Source: CAZUNO01 sp964621445 [NCBI: Candidatus Hadarchaeota archaeon] (GTDB lineage Archaea; CAYQAE01; CAYVLA01). From it: 64,000 bases of DNA. This document shows positions 35,187 to 44,776 of this stretch, piece by piece. The stretch is from NCBI GenBank assembly GCA_964621445.1, contig CAZUNO010000004.1, forward strand, positions 1 to 64,000. Reading direction: 5' to 3'. Position numbers and translations under genes: made by a program. The stretch's first letter is position 1; every line of letters begins with the position of its first letter. Under the pieces are notes generated by a model. The model had not been told where the DNA came from. It saw only the letters and a list, made by a program, of their open reading frames with translations, and ran no database searches.

Positions 35187-36121
35187 CACTCCCATTTTTC
35201 CAGGAACTCGTTAACCTTGTCCAGGGTGGGGAAGGACCTGTCCTTCCTTTGTACGTGTACCTCGGCGGTGGCCACGGCGAAATCCGCCACCCTCTGCAAA
35301 TCCCAGCCCTGCTTGAGTGCGTAGACAAATGCCGCGTTGAATACATCGCCGGTTCCCGTGGGGTTCCGAACCTTGACATCATGGGGATCTGCGTGGTAGG
35401 TTTCCTTACCGGTGACCACCGCTGACCCTGATTTGCCGAGGTGTAGGGCTACCATCTTTGGCCCCTTGTCGAGAAGAATTCTCGCGCCCAGAATAGGATC
35501 CGGCTTTCCGGTGAGCTTTTCGACCTCGTCACGGTTTACGAAGAAAACGTCGGTATACTCCAGTGGAAGGAAGACGGATTGCACGCGTTCATCGCTCCAT
35601 CCCTGGTAGTCCCATCCGATGTCCAGTGATGTCTGGGCCCCGTATGAGCGGGCCCTTTTCAGAACCTCCGCGGTTGGCTCCCCTACCATGTGGTCTGCCC
35701 ACCAGTAACCCGAACGGTGGACGTGTTTAACCCCCCGGAGCAGCGGAAGATCCAGGTGTTTCAGTTGCAGTTCCCGGTTCGAACCCAGAGTTGCCAGGTA
35801 GGAGCGTCTACCATCCTCAAAGGCAATGGCCAGGGTTATGCCGCAGGTCGTATTCTCCTTCCTTTCCACGCACACCTCGACACCAAGGTCCTTCATCTGT
35901 TCAGTAAGCCAATCGCTCATGGCGTCGTCCCCGAGGAGACCCATGAACCTGGTGGACAGGCCCAGGGTGGCGGTGGCGGCAGCGAAGTTGGCTGCGCATC
36001 CTCCAACCATCATCACATAATAGTCGATTATGGTGGAGGCCTCCTTTCTCGGAAAGTCGGGTAGAGGCTGGGAGATTAGGTCTATATTCAGATCTCCGAC
36101 GCTGGCAACATCCATTTCCAT
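35186..36121 (-). CDS. PfkB-family carbohydrate kinase
   Basis: A 311-residue kinase of the ribokinase/PfkB family. It has the N-terminal VASVGDLNIDLI, the substrate-binding GGCAANFAAATATLG, LGDDAMSDWL, and the C-terminal ATP/catalytic motif NPTGTGDVFNAAFVYAL with the catalytic Asp. Members phosphorylate sugars such as ribose, fructose, KDG or nucleosides; the exact sugar is unknown. The start is ATG 36121, 27 bases after a TATA-like element, although the frame is open to 36193. It is divergent from a sugar isomerase gene, and both belong to the first sugar island. Confidence 0.88.
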   Translation of the reverse strand: MEMDVASVGDLNIDLISQPLPDFPRKEASTIIDYYVMMVGGCAANFAAATATLGLSTRFMGLLGDDAMSDWLTEQMKDLGVEVCVERKENTTCGITLAIAFEDGRRSYLATLGSNRELQLKHLDLPLLRGVKHVHRSGYWWADHMVGEPTAEVLKRARSYGAQTSLDIGWDYQGWSDERVQSVFLPLEYTDVFFVNRDEVEKLTGKPDPILGARILLDKGPKMVALHLGKSGSAVVTGKETYHADPHDVKVRNPTGTGDVFNAAFVYALKQGWDLQRVADFAVATAEVHVQRKDRSFPTLDKVNEFLEKWE

Positions 36122-36142
36122 CACCCTGGTGAGTGAGGGGGC

Positions 36143-36153
36143 CTCTAAAAAGA
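36143..36153 (-). promoter_or_regulatory. TATA-like box of the sugar kinase gene
   Basis: On the minus strand tctttttagag is centred 27 bases before ATG 36121 and decides the start. On the plus strand acatattata at 36201-36210 probably serves the isomerase gene, so the gap is a divergent promoter region. Confidence 0.5.
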
Positions 36154-36238
36154 TTTGATGGTTTTCCCGGTTTACATAACCTGGATATGGCAAGCTGAAA
36201 ACATATTATAGACCATTTGAAGCACCTCTTGACCGAGG

Positions 36239-37000
36239 ATGCAAGTAATGCCATTGGGCATAAGTTCATGGAGCTTCCACAGGGACATTGGAGCCGGAGA
36301 ACTCAAGATACTGGATTTCCCGTATAAGGCAAAATCCCTGGGATTCAGCGATATCGAGGTCGTTACAAGTCACCTGGACCAGAACGCGGAGATCTTAAAG
36401 GAAAGGTGCCAGGATGCCGGGGTGGAATGGAATTGTGTATCCGCCGAGAATAATTTCGCTCTGCCCAAGGAAGACATCAGAAAAAAGCAGGTGGACCAGG
36501 TCAAGAAGGTGGTTGACATGGCGGTCAAGGTTGAGGTGCCCATCGTGCGGACCTTTTTCGGCCATGTCTCGGGAGAACCCCCGGTGGGGATGAAATACCT
36601 AACCATGGAGTGCGTCAAGGAGGTTGCTAACTATGCCGCCGAGCGGGACGTGATCATTGCCATGGAGAATCACGGGAACTACTGTAACAGCGCCTCGGAG
36701 ATCATCGAGATGATAGAAACCATTGGCAGCGAATATGTCCGCGCCTGCCCGGATACGGGCAACTTCAGGGGAGATGTCTACGATGAGCTAGAGCGGCTGG
36801 CTCCCCTGGCCGCACACATCCATGCCAAGACCTATGAATTCGATGAGGATGGAGAGGAAACCTCCCTTAACTATGAACGTATATTCAGAATTATGAAGGA
36901 TGCGGGTTTTGATGGTACCTACTCCCTGGAATACGAAGGGGAGGGGGATGAACTGGAGAACGTGAAGAAGAGCCTGGCCCTGTTCAAGCGTTACGTATAG
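36239..37000 (+). CDS. sugar phosphate isomerase/epimerase
   Basis: A 253-residue TIM-barrel protein of the xylose isomerase-like family. It shows LGISSWSFHRDIG, GFSDIEVVTSHLD, then DVIIAMENHGNYCNSASEI (metal-ligand Glu and neighbouring His), YVRACPDTGNF with the Asp ligand, AAHIHAKTYEF with the His ligand, and a final TYSLEYEGEGDE with Glu. This is a typical divalent-metal site. ATG 36239 or ATG 36248 may start it. It is divergent from the sugar kinase, so isomerisation followed by phosphorylation of the same sugar is a sensible guess. Confidence 0.85.
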   Translation: MQVMPLGISSWSFHRDIGAGELKILDFPYKAKSLGFSDIEVVTSHLDQNAEILKERCQDAGVEWNCVSAENNFALPKEDIRKKQVDQVKKVVDMAVKVEVPIVRTFFGHVSGEPPVGMKYLTMECVKEVANYAAERDVIIAMENHGNYCNSASEIIEMIETIGSEYVRACPDTGNFRGDVYDELERLAPLAAHIHAKTYEFDEDGEETSLNYERIFRIMKDAGFDGTYSLEYEGEGDELENVKKSLALFKRYV

Positions 37001-37039
37001 GACCTAAGTATAAGTCACCGGGTTGGAGAATAGCTTATA

Positions 37040-40000
37040 TTGGAACGGTGGCCAGGGGTAGAGATACAGGAGAAAGTTGGCTTGTTCGGTACCGCCGCCT
37101 TGGTCAGGAGAGTTGAGAGGAGGGTCGGTTCCAATGGACCCTATGCCCGGCTCACCGTAGAGCTGGAGGGGGGAGATGCAAGGAGGGTCTTCTTCGCCCC
37201 TACTGAGGATGCCGAGGAGGATGTACCCTGTCTTTACGAGTTCGTAGAGCGGGGGATAGTAAGGGATGGTACCAGACTTCTTTTCCATTATCCGCCTGAT
37301 GATAATCAGTGGTATCGATGGAGGGGGTATAGAGACAGATACGGCTTCTGGAGGAGGGGTCCTAGCGTCACCGTAAACGTCGATAGGCTGGTTCCCGTGT
37401 ACGCCTCGGTTCCCTTCTGCCGACTAAAGGAATTCATAACCGGTCGCCTTGGCGTACGCGAGGAGAGGACCGAGAGAAGCGCCATGGGGATTGCCAGGCA
37501 CCGTATTCTTCAGCGACACTGGAAGCTCCTCTGGGACCATCTCTCGTCCGGTGAGGGGCCTGAACGTTCCTTGGCAGAAGCCAGGGAGGGAACCGAGGAT
37601 TTCATCGAGGTACTTGCAAATCAGCTAGACATGTCTGACCTCTGGGAGCAGGTCTCTTCAACCCTGTCCACCTGCGAAGAGATATCGGATGAGATCATGG
37701 AGTGGACGGGGGAGGATGGTTATTTCTGTTCGGAGTACCGGGTTCTCAGCAACCGGCTGGGATTTATCGGCAGGGCGGATTTTATCGGGGTGAGAAGAAA
37801 AGGGGGTAGCAAAGGGAGGATCATCGAATACAAGATAACCGATAATATGGCAAATTATGAGTCCAGCAGGTCATGGGGATCGGTGCGAGCGCTGCTACAG
37901 GCGGCGACATATTCCAGAATGTTGGAGGAGTCCGCCAAGCTGCCACAGGTTGATGCCGAGGTATGGGTCTTCGATAAATGGAGTGGAAAGCGCTCTTACA
38001 CCCACCCCTGCCAGGAGGATGATCTTGAGAACATGCTCAAGAGGGCCCTCTGGGCCAGGGATGAATACCTTTTCTCCGTAAGCTCTCCCACTCCTCCTCT
38101 ATCCGAATATGGAAAGGGAAAATGCAGGTCGTGTTCCTTCAAGAGGATATGCAAGGGATTGGCCAGCTACCAGCCCGATCCCTTCTTCACCGAGGTAAGA
38201 AGAGGCCTCGACCTGGAATCTGAGGCCAATTCAAGGGTATGGAGACCCATGGAAGAGGGATCGGACCATGCCCTGGTGATCCCAGGCAGGAATATCCGTA
38301 AATATGGTGGCGACTCACTCGAATTATCAGTACCAGAGGATAAACAGAGAGTGGTCCCCTCCTCTGGTTCCTTCATCAGAATATCCCCCGTGGACTCCAC
38401 TCATGGCTGGAGTTACGGGGTGGTGGAGGAATTGGATGGAGATGTGTTGGAGATAAAACTAAAGGACCCCCTAACCCCCCCTATACTCACCGAAAACAGG
38501 ATTCGCCTTGACTTCTCGGTTCCCTTTGACTTCTCCAAGAGGGCCAAGATGGCCATCACCTCTGTTGAGGCGCCGGAGATCGTCAGCGATGATCCCGAGG
38601 TAATCGATAACCTGAAGCAGCTGCGGGATGCGGTTAGCTGTGCCTCGTCCATGGATATGGAGGAGATCGAGGGTGGTTTCGGGGATCTTAACGATTCCCA
38701 GCGTGAAGCGGCAGGAAGGATGATGGAGTCCAAGCTGACGGTGATTCACGGACCTTTCGGATCGGGAAAAACAACGGTGATTGCCAGGGCCTGCCTGGAG
38801 ATAGCCAGGAAGGGGGGCAAGGTACTGGTTACCAGCTATACCAATAATGCCGTCGATAACGCCATGTCCATGATACGGGACTTTTCCTCCCGGAAAAGGG
38901 AGAAGATTTCCCAGGTGAGAGTGGGAGCAAAGGAAAGGACGGAGGAGGGTGAGGGTATCCGGGTTGTGGATACCCGGGATTTTGACGGGCAGGATATCCG
39001 GGCCCTGCGTGAGGCCCATGTAGTTGGCTCAACTCTCATCTCGTGCATGAGCGACGTCTTCCGGGAGGCCTACATGGACAGCGAGGGATATGTAAAGCTT
39101 CGCCAGCTGCCCTTTGATGTATGTGTTGTGGACGAGGCATCCCAATGTATCCTTCCATATGCCCTCATCCCCTGTCTCCTATCCAGGAGATGGGTACTGG
39201 TGGGCGATCATAAACAACTGGAGCCCCTGATTCTGGACCCCCAGGCCGGGAGGGCCCTGACCAGTTGGTTTGATATGGCGGTCCAGGACCTCGAGGAGAG
39301 CGGAGAAGTGGTAATGCTCGATATTCAGTATAGATGTCCACACGAGGTTGGCTCCTATCTCTCAAGCCAATTCTACGGATCCAGGCTCAGGAATGATGGC
39401 ACCCCTGAGGGGCATGACCACCAACCATTGGATATAGATATGGAGTCGTGGGCAGGGAAAATGAGCTCCGAACTCGGGCGAGGAGGATCGGAGGCCAGTG
39501 TATCCAAGGTCGATTTATCCAAGATACTGGATCCTAGCAATCACCTCATCTTTATTGATACCGCCGGAAGGAGTCCGGAAACGGGCAGGAGGAGCAAGAG
39601 CAACGCGGGCGAGGCGACCATTTGCTCCCACCTGCTGGAGATCTTCAGCCAGGTGACCGATGATCTGCTTTTCCTATCGCCCTATCAGGCACAGAACTCC
39701 ATGGTCCGTCGCATGGTGGGCGAGGGGATTAGGATGGGAACCGTGGATAGCTACCAGGGAAGACAGGCCGATGTGGTCATTCTAAGCCTGGTAAGGAGCA
39801 ATCGAAAGGGTATTCTGGGTTTTCTGAGGAACGTAAGAAGGCTCAACGTGGCCATGTCCAGGTGCAAGAAGAAGTTGATAGTGGTCTCTGACTCAACTAC
39901 CATAAAGATGAACCGGGCGGATCTAAAGGCCAGAGAGGCACTTATGGAATACATCCGTACCTCAAAGGATCTCGATACCTACGTCTCTTTGGCCCCAGAA

Positions 40001-40075
40001 GATGGCGAGGTACGTACCAGGACAAAGAGGAGGGAACTCCGGCCCAAGCGTTCCCTTCGGAGAAAAAGTCCCTGA
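37040..40075 (+). CDS. Dna2-like nuclease-helicase (PD-(D/E)XK plus superfamily 1 helicase)
   Basis: A 1011-residue protein. The N-terminal half has a RecB/Cas4-like nuclease: GRADFIGV with the Asp, IIEYKITD with Glu and Lys, and Cys residues (one near 130 and three in GKCRSCSFKRICKG around 361-372) that would hold a 4Fe-4S cluster. The C-terminal half is an SF1B helicase: GPFGSGKTT at about 571, VVDEASQ at ~696, LVGDHKQLEPLIL, QYRCP, DSYQGRQADVVILSLVRS at ~905 and LNVAMSRCKKKLIVV. This order is that of Dna2, which processes flaps and broken ends. The start is TTG 37040. It is longer than many archaeal relatives because of the extended N-terminal region. Confidence 0.9.
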   Translation: MERWPGVEIQEKVGLFGTAALVRRVERRVGSNGPYARLTVELEGGDARRVFFAPTEDAEEDVPCLYEFVERGIVRDGTRLLFHYPPDDNQWYRWRGYRDRYGFWRRGPSVTVNVDRLVPVYASVPFCRLKEFITGRLGVREERTERSAMGIARHRILQRHWKLLWDHLSSGEGPERSLAEAREGTEDFIEVLANQLDMSDLWEQVSSTLSTCEEISDEIMEWTGEDGYFCSEYRVLSNRLGFIGRADFIGVRRKGGSKGRIIEYKITDNMANYESSRSWGSVRALLQAATYSRMLEESAKLPQVDAEVWVFDKWSGKRSYTHPCQEDDLENMLKRALWARDEYLFSVSSPTPPLSEYGKGKCRSCSFKRICKGLASYQPDPFFTEVRRGLDLESEANSRVWRPMEEGSDHALVIPGRNIRKYGGDSLELSVPEDKQRVVPSSGSFIRISPVDSTHGWSYGVVEELDGDVLEIKLKDPLTPPILTENRIRLDFSVPFDFSKRAKMAITSVEAPEIVSDDPEVIDNLKQLRDAVSCASSMDMEEIEGGFGDLNDSQREAAGRMMESKLTVIHGPFGSGKTTVIARACLEIARKGGKVLVTSYTNNAVDNAMSMIRDFSSRKREKISQVRVGAKERTEEGEGIRVVDTRDFDGQDIRALREAHVVGSTLISCMSDVFREAYMDSEGYVKLRQLPFDVCVVDEASQCILPYALIPCLLSRRWVLVGDHKQLEPLILDPQAGRALTSWFDMAVQDLEESGEVVMLDIQYRCPHEVGSYLSSQFYGSRLRNDGTPEGHDHQPLDIDMESWAGKMSSELGRGGSEASVSKVDLSKILDPSNHLIFIDTAGRSPETGRRSKSNAGEATICSHLLEIFSQVTDDLLFLSPYQAQNSMVRRMVGEGIRMGTVDSYQGRQADVVILSLVRSNRKGILGFLRNVRRLNVAMSRCKKKLIVVSDSTTIKMNRADLKAREALMEYIRTSKDLDTYVSLAPEDGEVRTRTKRRELRPKRSLRRKSP

Positions 40076-40126
40076 AAGGCAAAGATTATTGAAAGGCCTC
40101 CCATGCAGTAAAGGAAAGGTGACCGT

Positions 40127-41344
40127 ATGGATAGGTATCTATCTTCCCTGATCACGGGTCCAAATGGACTTAAGCCGGACCCAATTAGGAGTTTTGTTAG
40201 ACGTGCTAACCAGTTGGAAGAGGAAACCGGTGAACCCATCACCAGGCTAAACATCGGACAGCCCGATCTCCCGCCCAGAAGGGTTCTAGAGGACTACCAG
40301 AGGGGCCTGAACCGGGAAGAGGTGGTGAACTCCAGCGGATATCCACCGGCAGAGGGCCTGCCTGACCTCAGGGCTGCCATAGCATCGATGGAGAGGAAAG
40401 TATTCCAGGTCTCGGCTGATGATTCCAGGATCTACGTAACCCTGGGTGGTTGCGGGGCTCTGAAATTCGTGTTCAAGGCCCTGGGAGGTAGATCCGGAAA
40501 GGAGAAGAACCTGATAGCCATGGCCCCCGGATGGGGGGTAATCTCCAATTTCGCCTGGGAATACGAGATTAAGGCGAACTTTGTCAATCTACAGACCGCT
40601 GACGGAAGCTTCAAGGCTGACAGGGCTCAGGAGATGGTGGACGGGGACACGGTGGCCATTTATGTTAACTCACCCAACAACCCCACGGGAAGCATCCTGT
40701 CTAGGAAAACGGTAAGGGATATCCTATCCTTCGCCAGGGATAACGATCTTTGGGTGATTTCCGATGAGGCCTATCAACACCTGATCCACGCCGGAACCCA
40801 GGAACACGCGTCATTCGCCTCCTTCGACGATTACTCTGACATGGTCTTCAAATGCACCTCCTTCTCCAAAATACTGAAACCAAATATCAGGCTGGGCGCA
40901 TTGGTGCTGCCCGAGGGCATACTGGATGACCTGAAGGACGAGTTCTACACCGCTCTTAGAAACGAGGGAGCCGGCGTACCTGCCGAATGTCAATCGGGAG
41001 CACTTGAGGTTCTGAAATCCGATCCTTCCCTGGCCTATATGGATGAGGTAAATGAGAGGTATAGGGAAAAGGTTGCGGCAGCTAAGGAGATACTTGAGGA
41101 TGCCGGCTGCAGCTTCAGGTCCTACAACGATCCCCAGGCCAGCTTCTATCTCTTCCCATATGTGCCCTACAAGGACTCCCGTGAGCTCGCAAATACCCTT
41201 CTGGAGGACGGGGTGAGCGTGGTTCCCGGGACCAGCTTCTACAGGGATTCCCATATGCGGGTAGCAATAGGAAATAATATGTCCGTATCCCAGGTCCGGG
41301 AAAGGATAGGAAAGGTGGCCTCTACCCTGGAGAGAGTTCTGTAA
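40127..41344 (+). CDS. class I/II aminotransferase
   Basis: A 405-residue PLP-dependent aminotransferase (fold type I). It has LNIGQPDLPPRR, YVNSPNNPTGS, VISDEAYQHL (Asp to the pyridine nitrogen), the PLP-Lys in CTSFSKILKPNIRLGAL and a C-terminal MRVAIGNN with the substrate carboxylate Arg. It is related to aspartate/aromatic aminotransferases; the amino donor and acceptor cannot be read. Its 3' end overlaps the convergent trm1 gene by 23 bases. Confidence 0.88.
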   Translation: MDRYLSSLITGPNGLKPDPIRSFVRRANQLEEETGEPITRLNIGQPDLPPRRVLEDYQRGLNREEVVNSSGYPPAEGLPDLRAAIASMERKVFQVSADDSRIYVTLGGCGALKFVFKALGGRSGKEKNLIAMAPGWGVISNFAWEYEIKANFVNLQTADGSFKADRAQEMVDGDTVAIYVNSPNNPTGSILSRKTVRDILSFARDNDLWVISDEAYQHLIHAGTQEHASFASFDDYSDMVFKCTSFSKILKPNIRLGALVLPEGILDDLKDEFYTALRNEGAGVPAECQSGALEVLKSDPSLAYMDEVNERYREKVAAAKEILEDAGCSFRSYNDPQASFYLFPYVPYKDSRELANTLLEDGVSVVPGTSFYRDSHMRVAIGNNMSVSQVRERIGKVASTLERVL

Positions 41345-42512
41345 GAATATCCCCTATCCTGTGCACGGGTGCGTCGCTCTTAATTCCAGTTGGGCAAAAG
41401 TGGGTGTGAGTGACCTCGAACCCCTCCTTCCTCAGTCTGTCAATTACACCTTGGGTAGGGGGAACCGGAATGCCTTCCCTGCTCGAAAGGTCATGCAGAT
41501 CGTAAAAGGAGAAGAATTCGGCCTCCTCCAGGACCTGACTCAGTATATTATGGGATTCGGGTGATGTGCTGGAGTCAATCAAACGGAGGGCTCGCTTAAC
41601 GAATCTGGGGTCCTTGAGAGGACCGGTCCACAGGGGTCCGAAGGGCTCCATTTTCCTTCCACAGCATTTCCGGTAATGGGGGAGGAACCCCTCCTCGGCC
41701 TGGCGGGAGCCACACTCCCTGCAGTGAAACCCCCATCCCAGGCGCTGGAGGGCAAGGTCAGCCGAACTCTTAGATCCTCTTATCTCAAAATAGATCCTGT
41801 AGTAGTGAGCAGTCGCGTGTGAAAGTATGGGGATGGCGGCCTTTTCCATGGATGCGGCGCGCCTAACCGTGTAACCTGCAAGTATACGGATGCCGTTTTC
41901 GTGTTTATAGGAGGTTTTCAGGGGATGACACCCGTACCTTCTGCGACAGGTCCTGGGATATCTCCCGCAAAGAGTGGCCGTATCTGTGGCCGTTATGCAG
42001 AGCATTGAACGGTGTTTGGCAGAGCGGATTGAGGGGTCCAGAAACTGGGAGGGCGATCCGAAGGGGTCGACGTCCAGGATATCAAAGGTGTGTTTATTAC
42101 GGGCTAGGAATACCCGGGCCCCTTCTCTAGTTATGAATACCTTCTTTTTGCCGACCTTGCAGGTGGTCTTTCGATCCCCATGATCTAGATCCCGGATGTC
42201 GAAGTTCCGTTCAAGGTTTCCGAGAATGACCTCGTACGCGGTCTTCCTGATGTCATTCATGTATACCTCGTCAACCTCATCGAGTCCCAGGTACCTAAGT
42301 CCCCGTATACCGGTGGCTGCCAGGAAATCGCATGCGTTTAGAATTCTGCCCTGCCTTTCGGAGAACGCCCGGGCGGCGACGGTGGCGATGTCCCTGTTGC
42401 TGGACATTGCGGGGTTGTAGAAGGCCGGCATATCGGAGGTAACCTGTCCCGAACTGGAGGGAACGGTGATATGTATACCACCTTCGCTAAAGCTGGAGGA
42501 ATTCTGGGACAT
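41322..42512 (-). CDS. trm1: tRNA (guanine26-N2)-dimethyltransferase
   Basis: A 396-residue archaeal Trm1. SAM-binding and catalytic motifs are DFLAATGIRGLRYLG, DVDPFGSPSQFLD and TATDTATLCGRYPRTCRRRYG. The C-terminal region has a zinc ribbon (HCRECGSRQAEEGF, then CCGRKMEPFGPLWTG). The N terminus contains FYNPAMSSNRDI, also conserved. It dimethylates G26 of tRNAs using SAM. A tRNA-Thr gene in this window has G at position 26. Confidence 0.95.
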   Translation of the reverse strand: MSQNSSSFSEGGIHITVPSSSGQVTSDMPAFYNPAMSSNRDIATVAARAFSERQGRILNACDFLAATGIRGLRYLGLDEVDEVYMNDIRKTAYEVILGNLERNFDIRDLDHGDRKTTCKVGKKKVFITREGARVFLARNKHTFDILDVDPFGSPSQFLDPSIRSAKHRSMLCITATDTATLCGRYPRTCRRRYGCHPLKTSYKHENGIRILAGYTVRRAASMEKAAIPILSHATAHYYRIYFEIRGSKSSADLALQRLGWGFHCRECGSRQAEEGFLPHYRKCCGRKMEPFGPLWTGPLKDPRFVKRALRLIDSSTSPESHNILSQVLEEAEFFSFYDLHDLSSREGIPVPPTQGVIDRLRKEGFEVTHTHFCPTGIKSDAPVHRIGDILTELSPG

Positions 42513-42539
42513 GGGAGCCTCCGTTATGATGTTTAGGAC

Positions 42540-43292
42540 CTATCTTCCCATCTTCTCCAGTATGTCGACGGGGATGGGAACCACGATGGTTCTGGCTTTT
42601 TCGGAGGCAGCCTCGGTTAAGGTGCCCAACAACCTGAGTTGAAGGGACCCGGGGCTGTCCTGCAGGGTCTGAGCGGCCTCGGCCAGCTGCATTGCGGCCT
42701 GCATCTCACCCTGTGCCTCGATGACCTTACCTCGCCTATCCCTCTCGGCCTCCGCTTGCTTGGCCATGGCCCTCTTCATGTTTTCCGGGACCTCGACGTT
42801 CTTGATCTCCACCGCGGATACCTTTATGCCCCATGGGTCGGTGGCGTCATCGATAAGCTCCTGGAGCTGGGCATTTAGCTTCTCCCTCTCCGAAAGTACC
42901 TCGTCCAGTGTAGCCTGCCCAATGACCACCCTCATGGCGGTCTGAGAATACAGGGAGGTTGCGGCGGAGTAGTTGGTGACCTGGACCACCGATTTCTCGG
43001 GGTCCATCACCCTGAAATAGACGACGGCATCAACCCTTACCGGAACGTTGTCCCTGGTAATGACCTCCTGGGAGGGCACGTCCATGACCGTGGTTCTAAG
43101 ATCCAACTTTACCATATTCTCAAAAATGGGTATTATGAAAAAAAGCCCTGGTCCACGGGCACCAACCAGCCTTCCCAGCCTGAAAATTACCCCTCTCTCG
43201 TACTCCTTGACGATCTTGATGGCAGCAGCGAGAAACATGACGACAAGAAAGAGGAGGGGTACCATTATGGTCCAAATGAAGCCGTTAGCCAA
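42540..43292 (-). CDS. stomatin-like (SPFH/band 7) protein, slipin
   Basis: About 250 residues: one N-terminal membrane helix, then the SPFH domain (AIKIVKEYERGVIFRLGRLVGARGPG in two parts, DVPSQEVITRDNVPVRVDAVVYF) and a C-terminal coiled coil with KQAEAERDRRGKVIEAQGE. It forms oligomers that organise membranes. The frame is open to TTG 43319, but a TATA-like element at 43324-43332 puts transcription start near 43302, so TTG 43292 (with GGTGAG upstream) or ATG 43265 is more likely. It sits 82 bases downstream of nfeD on the same strand; in Pyrococcus such a neighbour protease cleaves the stomatin. Confidence 0.88.
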   Translation of the reverse strand: MANGFIWTIMVPLLFLVVMFLAAAIKIVKEYERGVIFRLGRLVGARGPGLFFIIPIFENMVKLDLRTTVMDVPSQEVITRDNVPVRVDAVVYFRVMDPEKSVVQVTNYSAATSLYSQTAMRVVIGQATLDEVLSEREKLNAQLQELIDDATDPWGIKVSAVEIKNVEVPENMKRAMAKQAEAERDRRGKVIEAQGEMQAAMQLAEAAQTLQDSPGSLQLRLLGTLTEAASEKARTIVVPIPVDILEKMGR

Positions 43293-43323
43293 GGACTCAC
43301 CAACTATAGAAATCGCCAATTGG

Positions 43324-43332
43324 GATATAAAT
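43324..43332 (-). promoter_or_regulatory. TATA-like box of the stomatin gene
   Basis: On the minus strand atttatatc lies only a few bases before the longest open frame, so it rules out TTG 43319 as a start and favours one further downstream. Confidence 0.5.
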
Positions 43333-43374
43333 CTTTGGCAGTTGACGAGAGAAAAACGACGTTTGGGCCGCTTC

Positions 43375-44724
43375 TCAGACCATATCCCTTTCCCTGACCT
43401 TGAGGGTCAGGCCCTTTCGGTCAACTATCTCCACTTCCCTCCCCTTGGGTATGGAGCCTTGCTGGGCCATTGCCTTCCAGATCTCACCCCTGACGCTAAC
43501 CTGTCCCTTGGGATCGAGATCGGAAGCCGTTTTCCCAGTCATTCCAACTAGCTCCTCCCCACCGGCCTTCACCGGTTCCTTCCTCCCTTTCATAACATAT
43601 CTCAGGCCGAACACGAAGAAGGCGGCCAGGCCGGCCACCAGGGCCAGGGCGGTGAGGGTGAAGCTCCTGTACCAGCTCCTTGGCATGTAGAAGTCCGGCA
43701 TGGTTCCCCCCTCCCAGCGCGGCGGTATGAATAGAACTCCCAGAACCAGGCAGATAATGGCCGCGGTTGTGAATAGGCCGAATGTAGGCGTGGCCGCCTC
43801 CGCCACCAGGAACACCATTCCCATCACCAGCAAGACCACCCCCACGATATTGGCTCCCACGATGCCCAGTCCAAATAGGGCCAAAACGATGCATATGGCC
43901 CCTGTAGTTTCCGGAACGTAGGTGCCGGGGGACATGAATCCGAATATGAGGCCATACATCCCGATCATCAGCAAAAGGTAGGACACGGTTGGGTTACTCA
44001 TGTAGTTGGTGAACCTCTCGGACATGGTAAGCCCGACCATCTCTATCTCAGCGTCGCTCAGGGTGATTTCCGGTTGGGTGCCGTCATTCAGGGTTCCGTG
44101 TATCCGGAATCCCTCTATCTTGGAAAGAAGGTGGGACGCATTCTGGGCCACGAAGTCCACCACGCCCTCCTCCAGGGCCTCGCTCTCGGTTAGGACCAGG
44201 TTCTTGGTTATGAAGTCAACGCATATATCCACGGGCCTGCCGGTCAAGTTCGCGGTGGACTCCATCTTGCCTATGATGAATGACTTGGTCTTGTTCGGGG
44301 CTGGTTGGACCTGTCCACTGGGGTCATAGCCGGTTATGGGCTCGGCAGCCCCTATGGCGGTTCCCGGTGACATGGCGGCAATGTGGGAGGCCACGGTTAT
44401 GAAGGCCCCGGCCGATGCGGCATCGGCGCCCCGGGGTCCAACATAGACGATAACCGGGACCTGGGATGAGTATATAAGCTTAATGATCTCGAACATGGAA
44501 TCCACGCTGCCCCCTGGGGTGTCGAGCATCACCAGGGCCGCGGCAGCACCGTCCTCCTCCGACATGGTAATTATCTTGTCGAACTGCGAGACGGTGGGAG
44601 GTCCGATATAGTCGGCCTTGAGTTCCATGAGGTAAACGAATTTCTCCGACCACACGGGGTTGGTAAGAGCCAGTATGGCCACCAGGAGAATGCCAATTCT
44701 CAGGAACTTTGGTGCCCGTTTCAT
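43375..44724 (-). CDS. nfeD: NfeD-type membrane serine protease (ClpP class)
   Basis: A 449-residue long-form NfeD. The N terminus is a signal peptide; residues ~25-220 are the ClpP-like protease (VMLDTPGGSVDSMFEIIKL, GADAASAGAFITVAS with the catalytic Ser, AMSPGTAIGAAEPI); then four or five membrane helices; a C-terminal OB-fold NfeD domain (GMTGKTASDLDPKGQVSVRG). The ATG at 44724 is supported by a TATA-like atttaaat 31 bases upstream; the frame to 44931 overlaps neighbours and is a shadow. It acts with the stomatin encoded downstream in membrane protein quality control. Confidence 0.92.
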   Translation of the reverse strand: MKRAPKFLRIGILLVAILALTNPVWSEKFVYLMELKADYIGPPTVSQFDKIITMSEEDGAAAALVMLDTPGGSVDSMFEIIKLIYSSQVPVIVYVGPRGADAASAGAFITVASHIAAMSPGTAIGAAEPITGYDPSGQVQPAPNKTKSFIIGKMESTANLTGRPVDICVDFITKNLVLTESEALEEGVVDFVAQNASHLLSKIEGFRIHGTLNDGTQPEITLSDAEIEMVGLTMSERFTNYMSNPTVSYLLLMIGMYGLIFGFMSPGTYVPETTGAICIVLALFGLGIVGANIVGVVLLVMGMVFLVAEAATPTFGLFTTAAIICLVLGVLFIPPRWEGGTMPDFYMPRSWYRSFTLTALALVAGLAAFFVFGLRYVMKGRKEPVKAGGEELVGMTGKTASDLDPKGQVSVRGEIWKAMAQQGSIPKGREVEIVDRKGLTLKVRERDMV

Positions 44725-44751
44725 AATCCGCTTTGGAATGGATTCTTTCCG

Positions 44752-44759
44752 ATTTAAAT
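44752..44759 (-). promoter_or_regulatory. TATA-like box of nfeD
   Basis: atttaaat (palindromic) is centred about 31 bases before ATG 44724 and fixes the nfeD start. Confidence 0.45.
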
Positions 44760-44776
44760 CCTTCTTGGTGCAATGT

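Noticed and set aside
38471-39019. 182-residue antisense frame inside the helicase
   Set aside because: No domain, and the sense strand carries helicase motifs.
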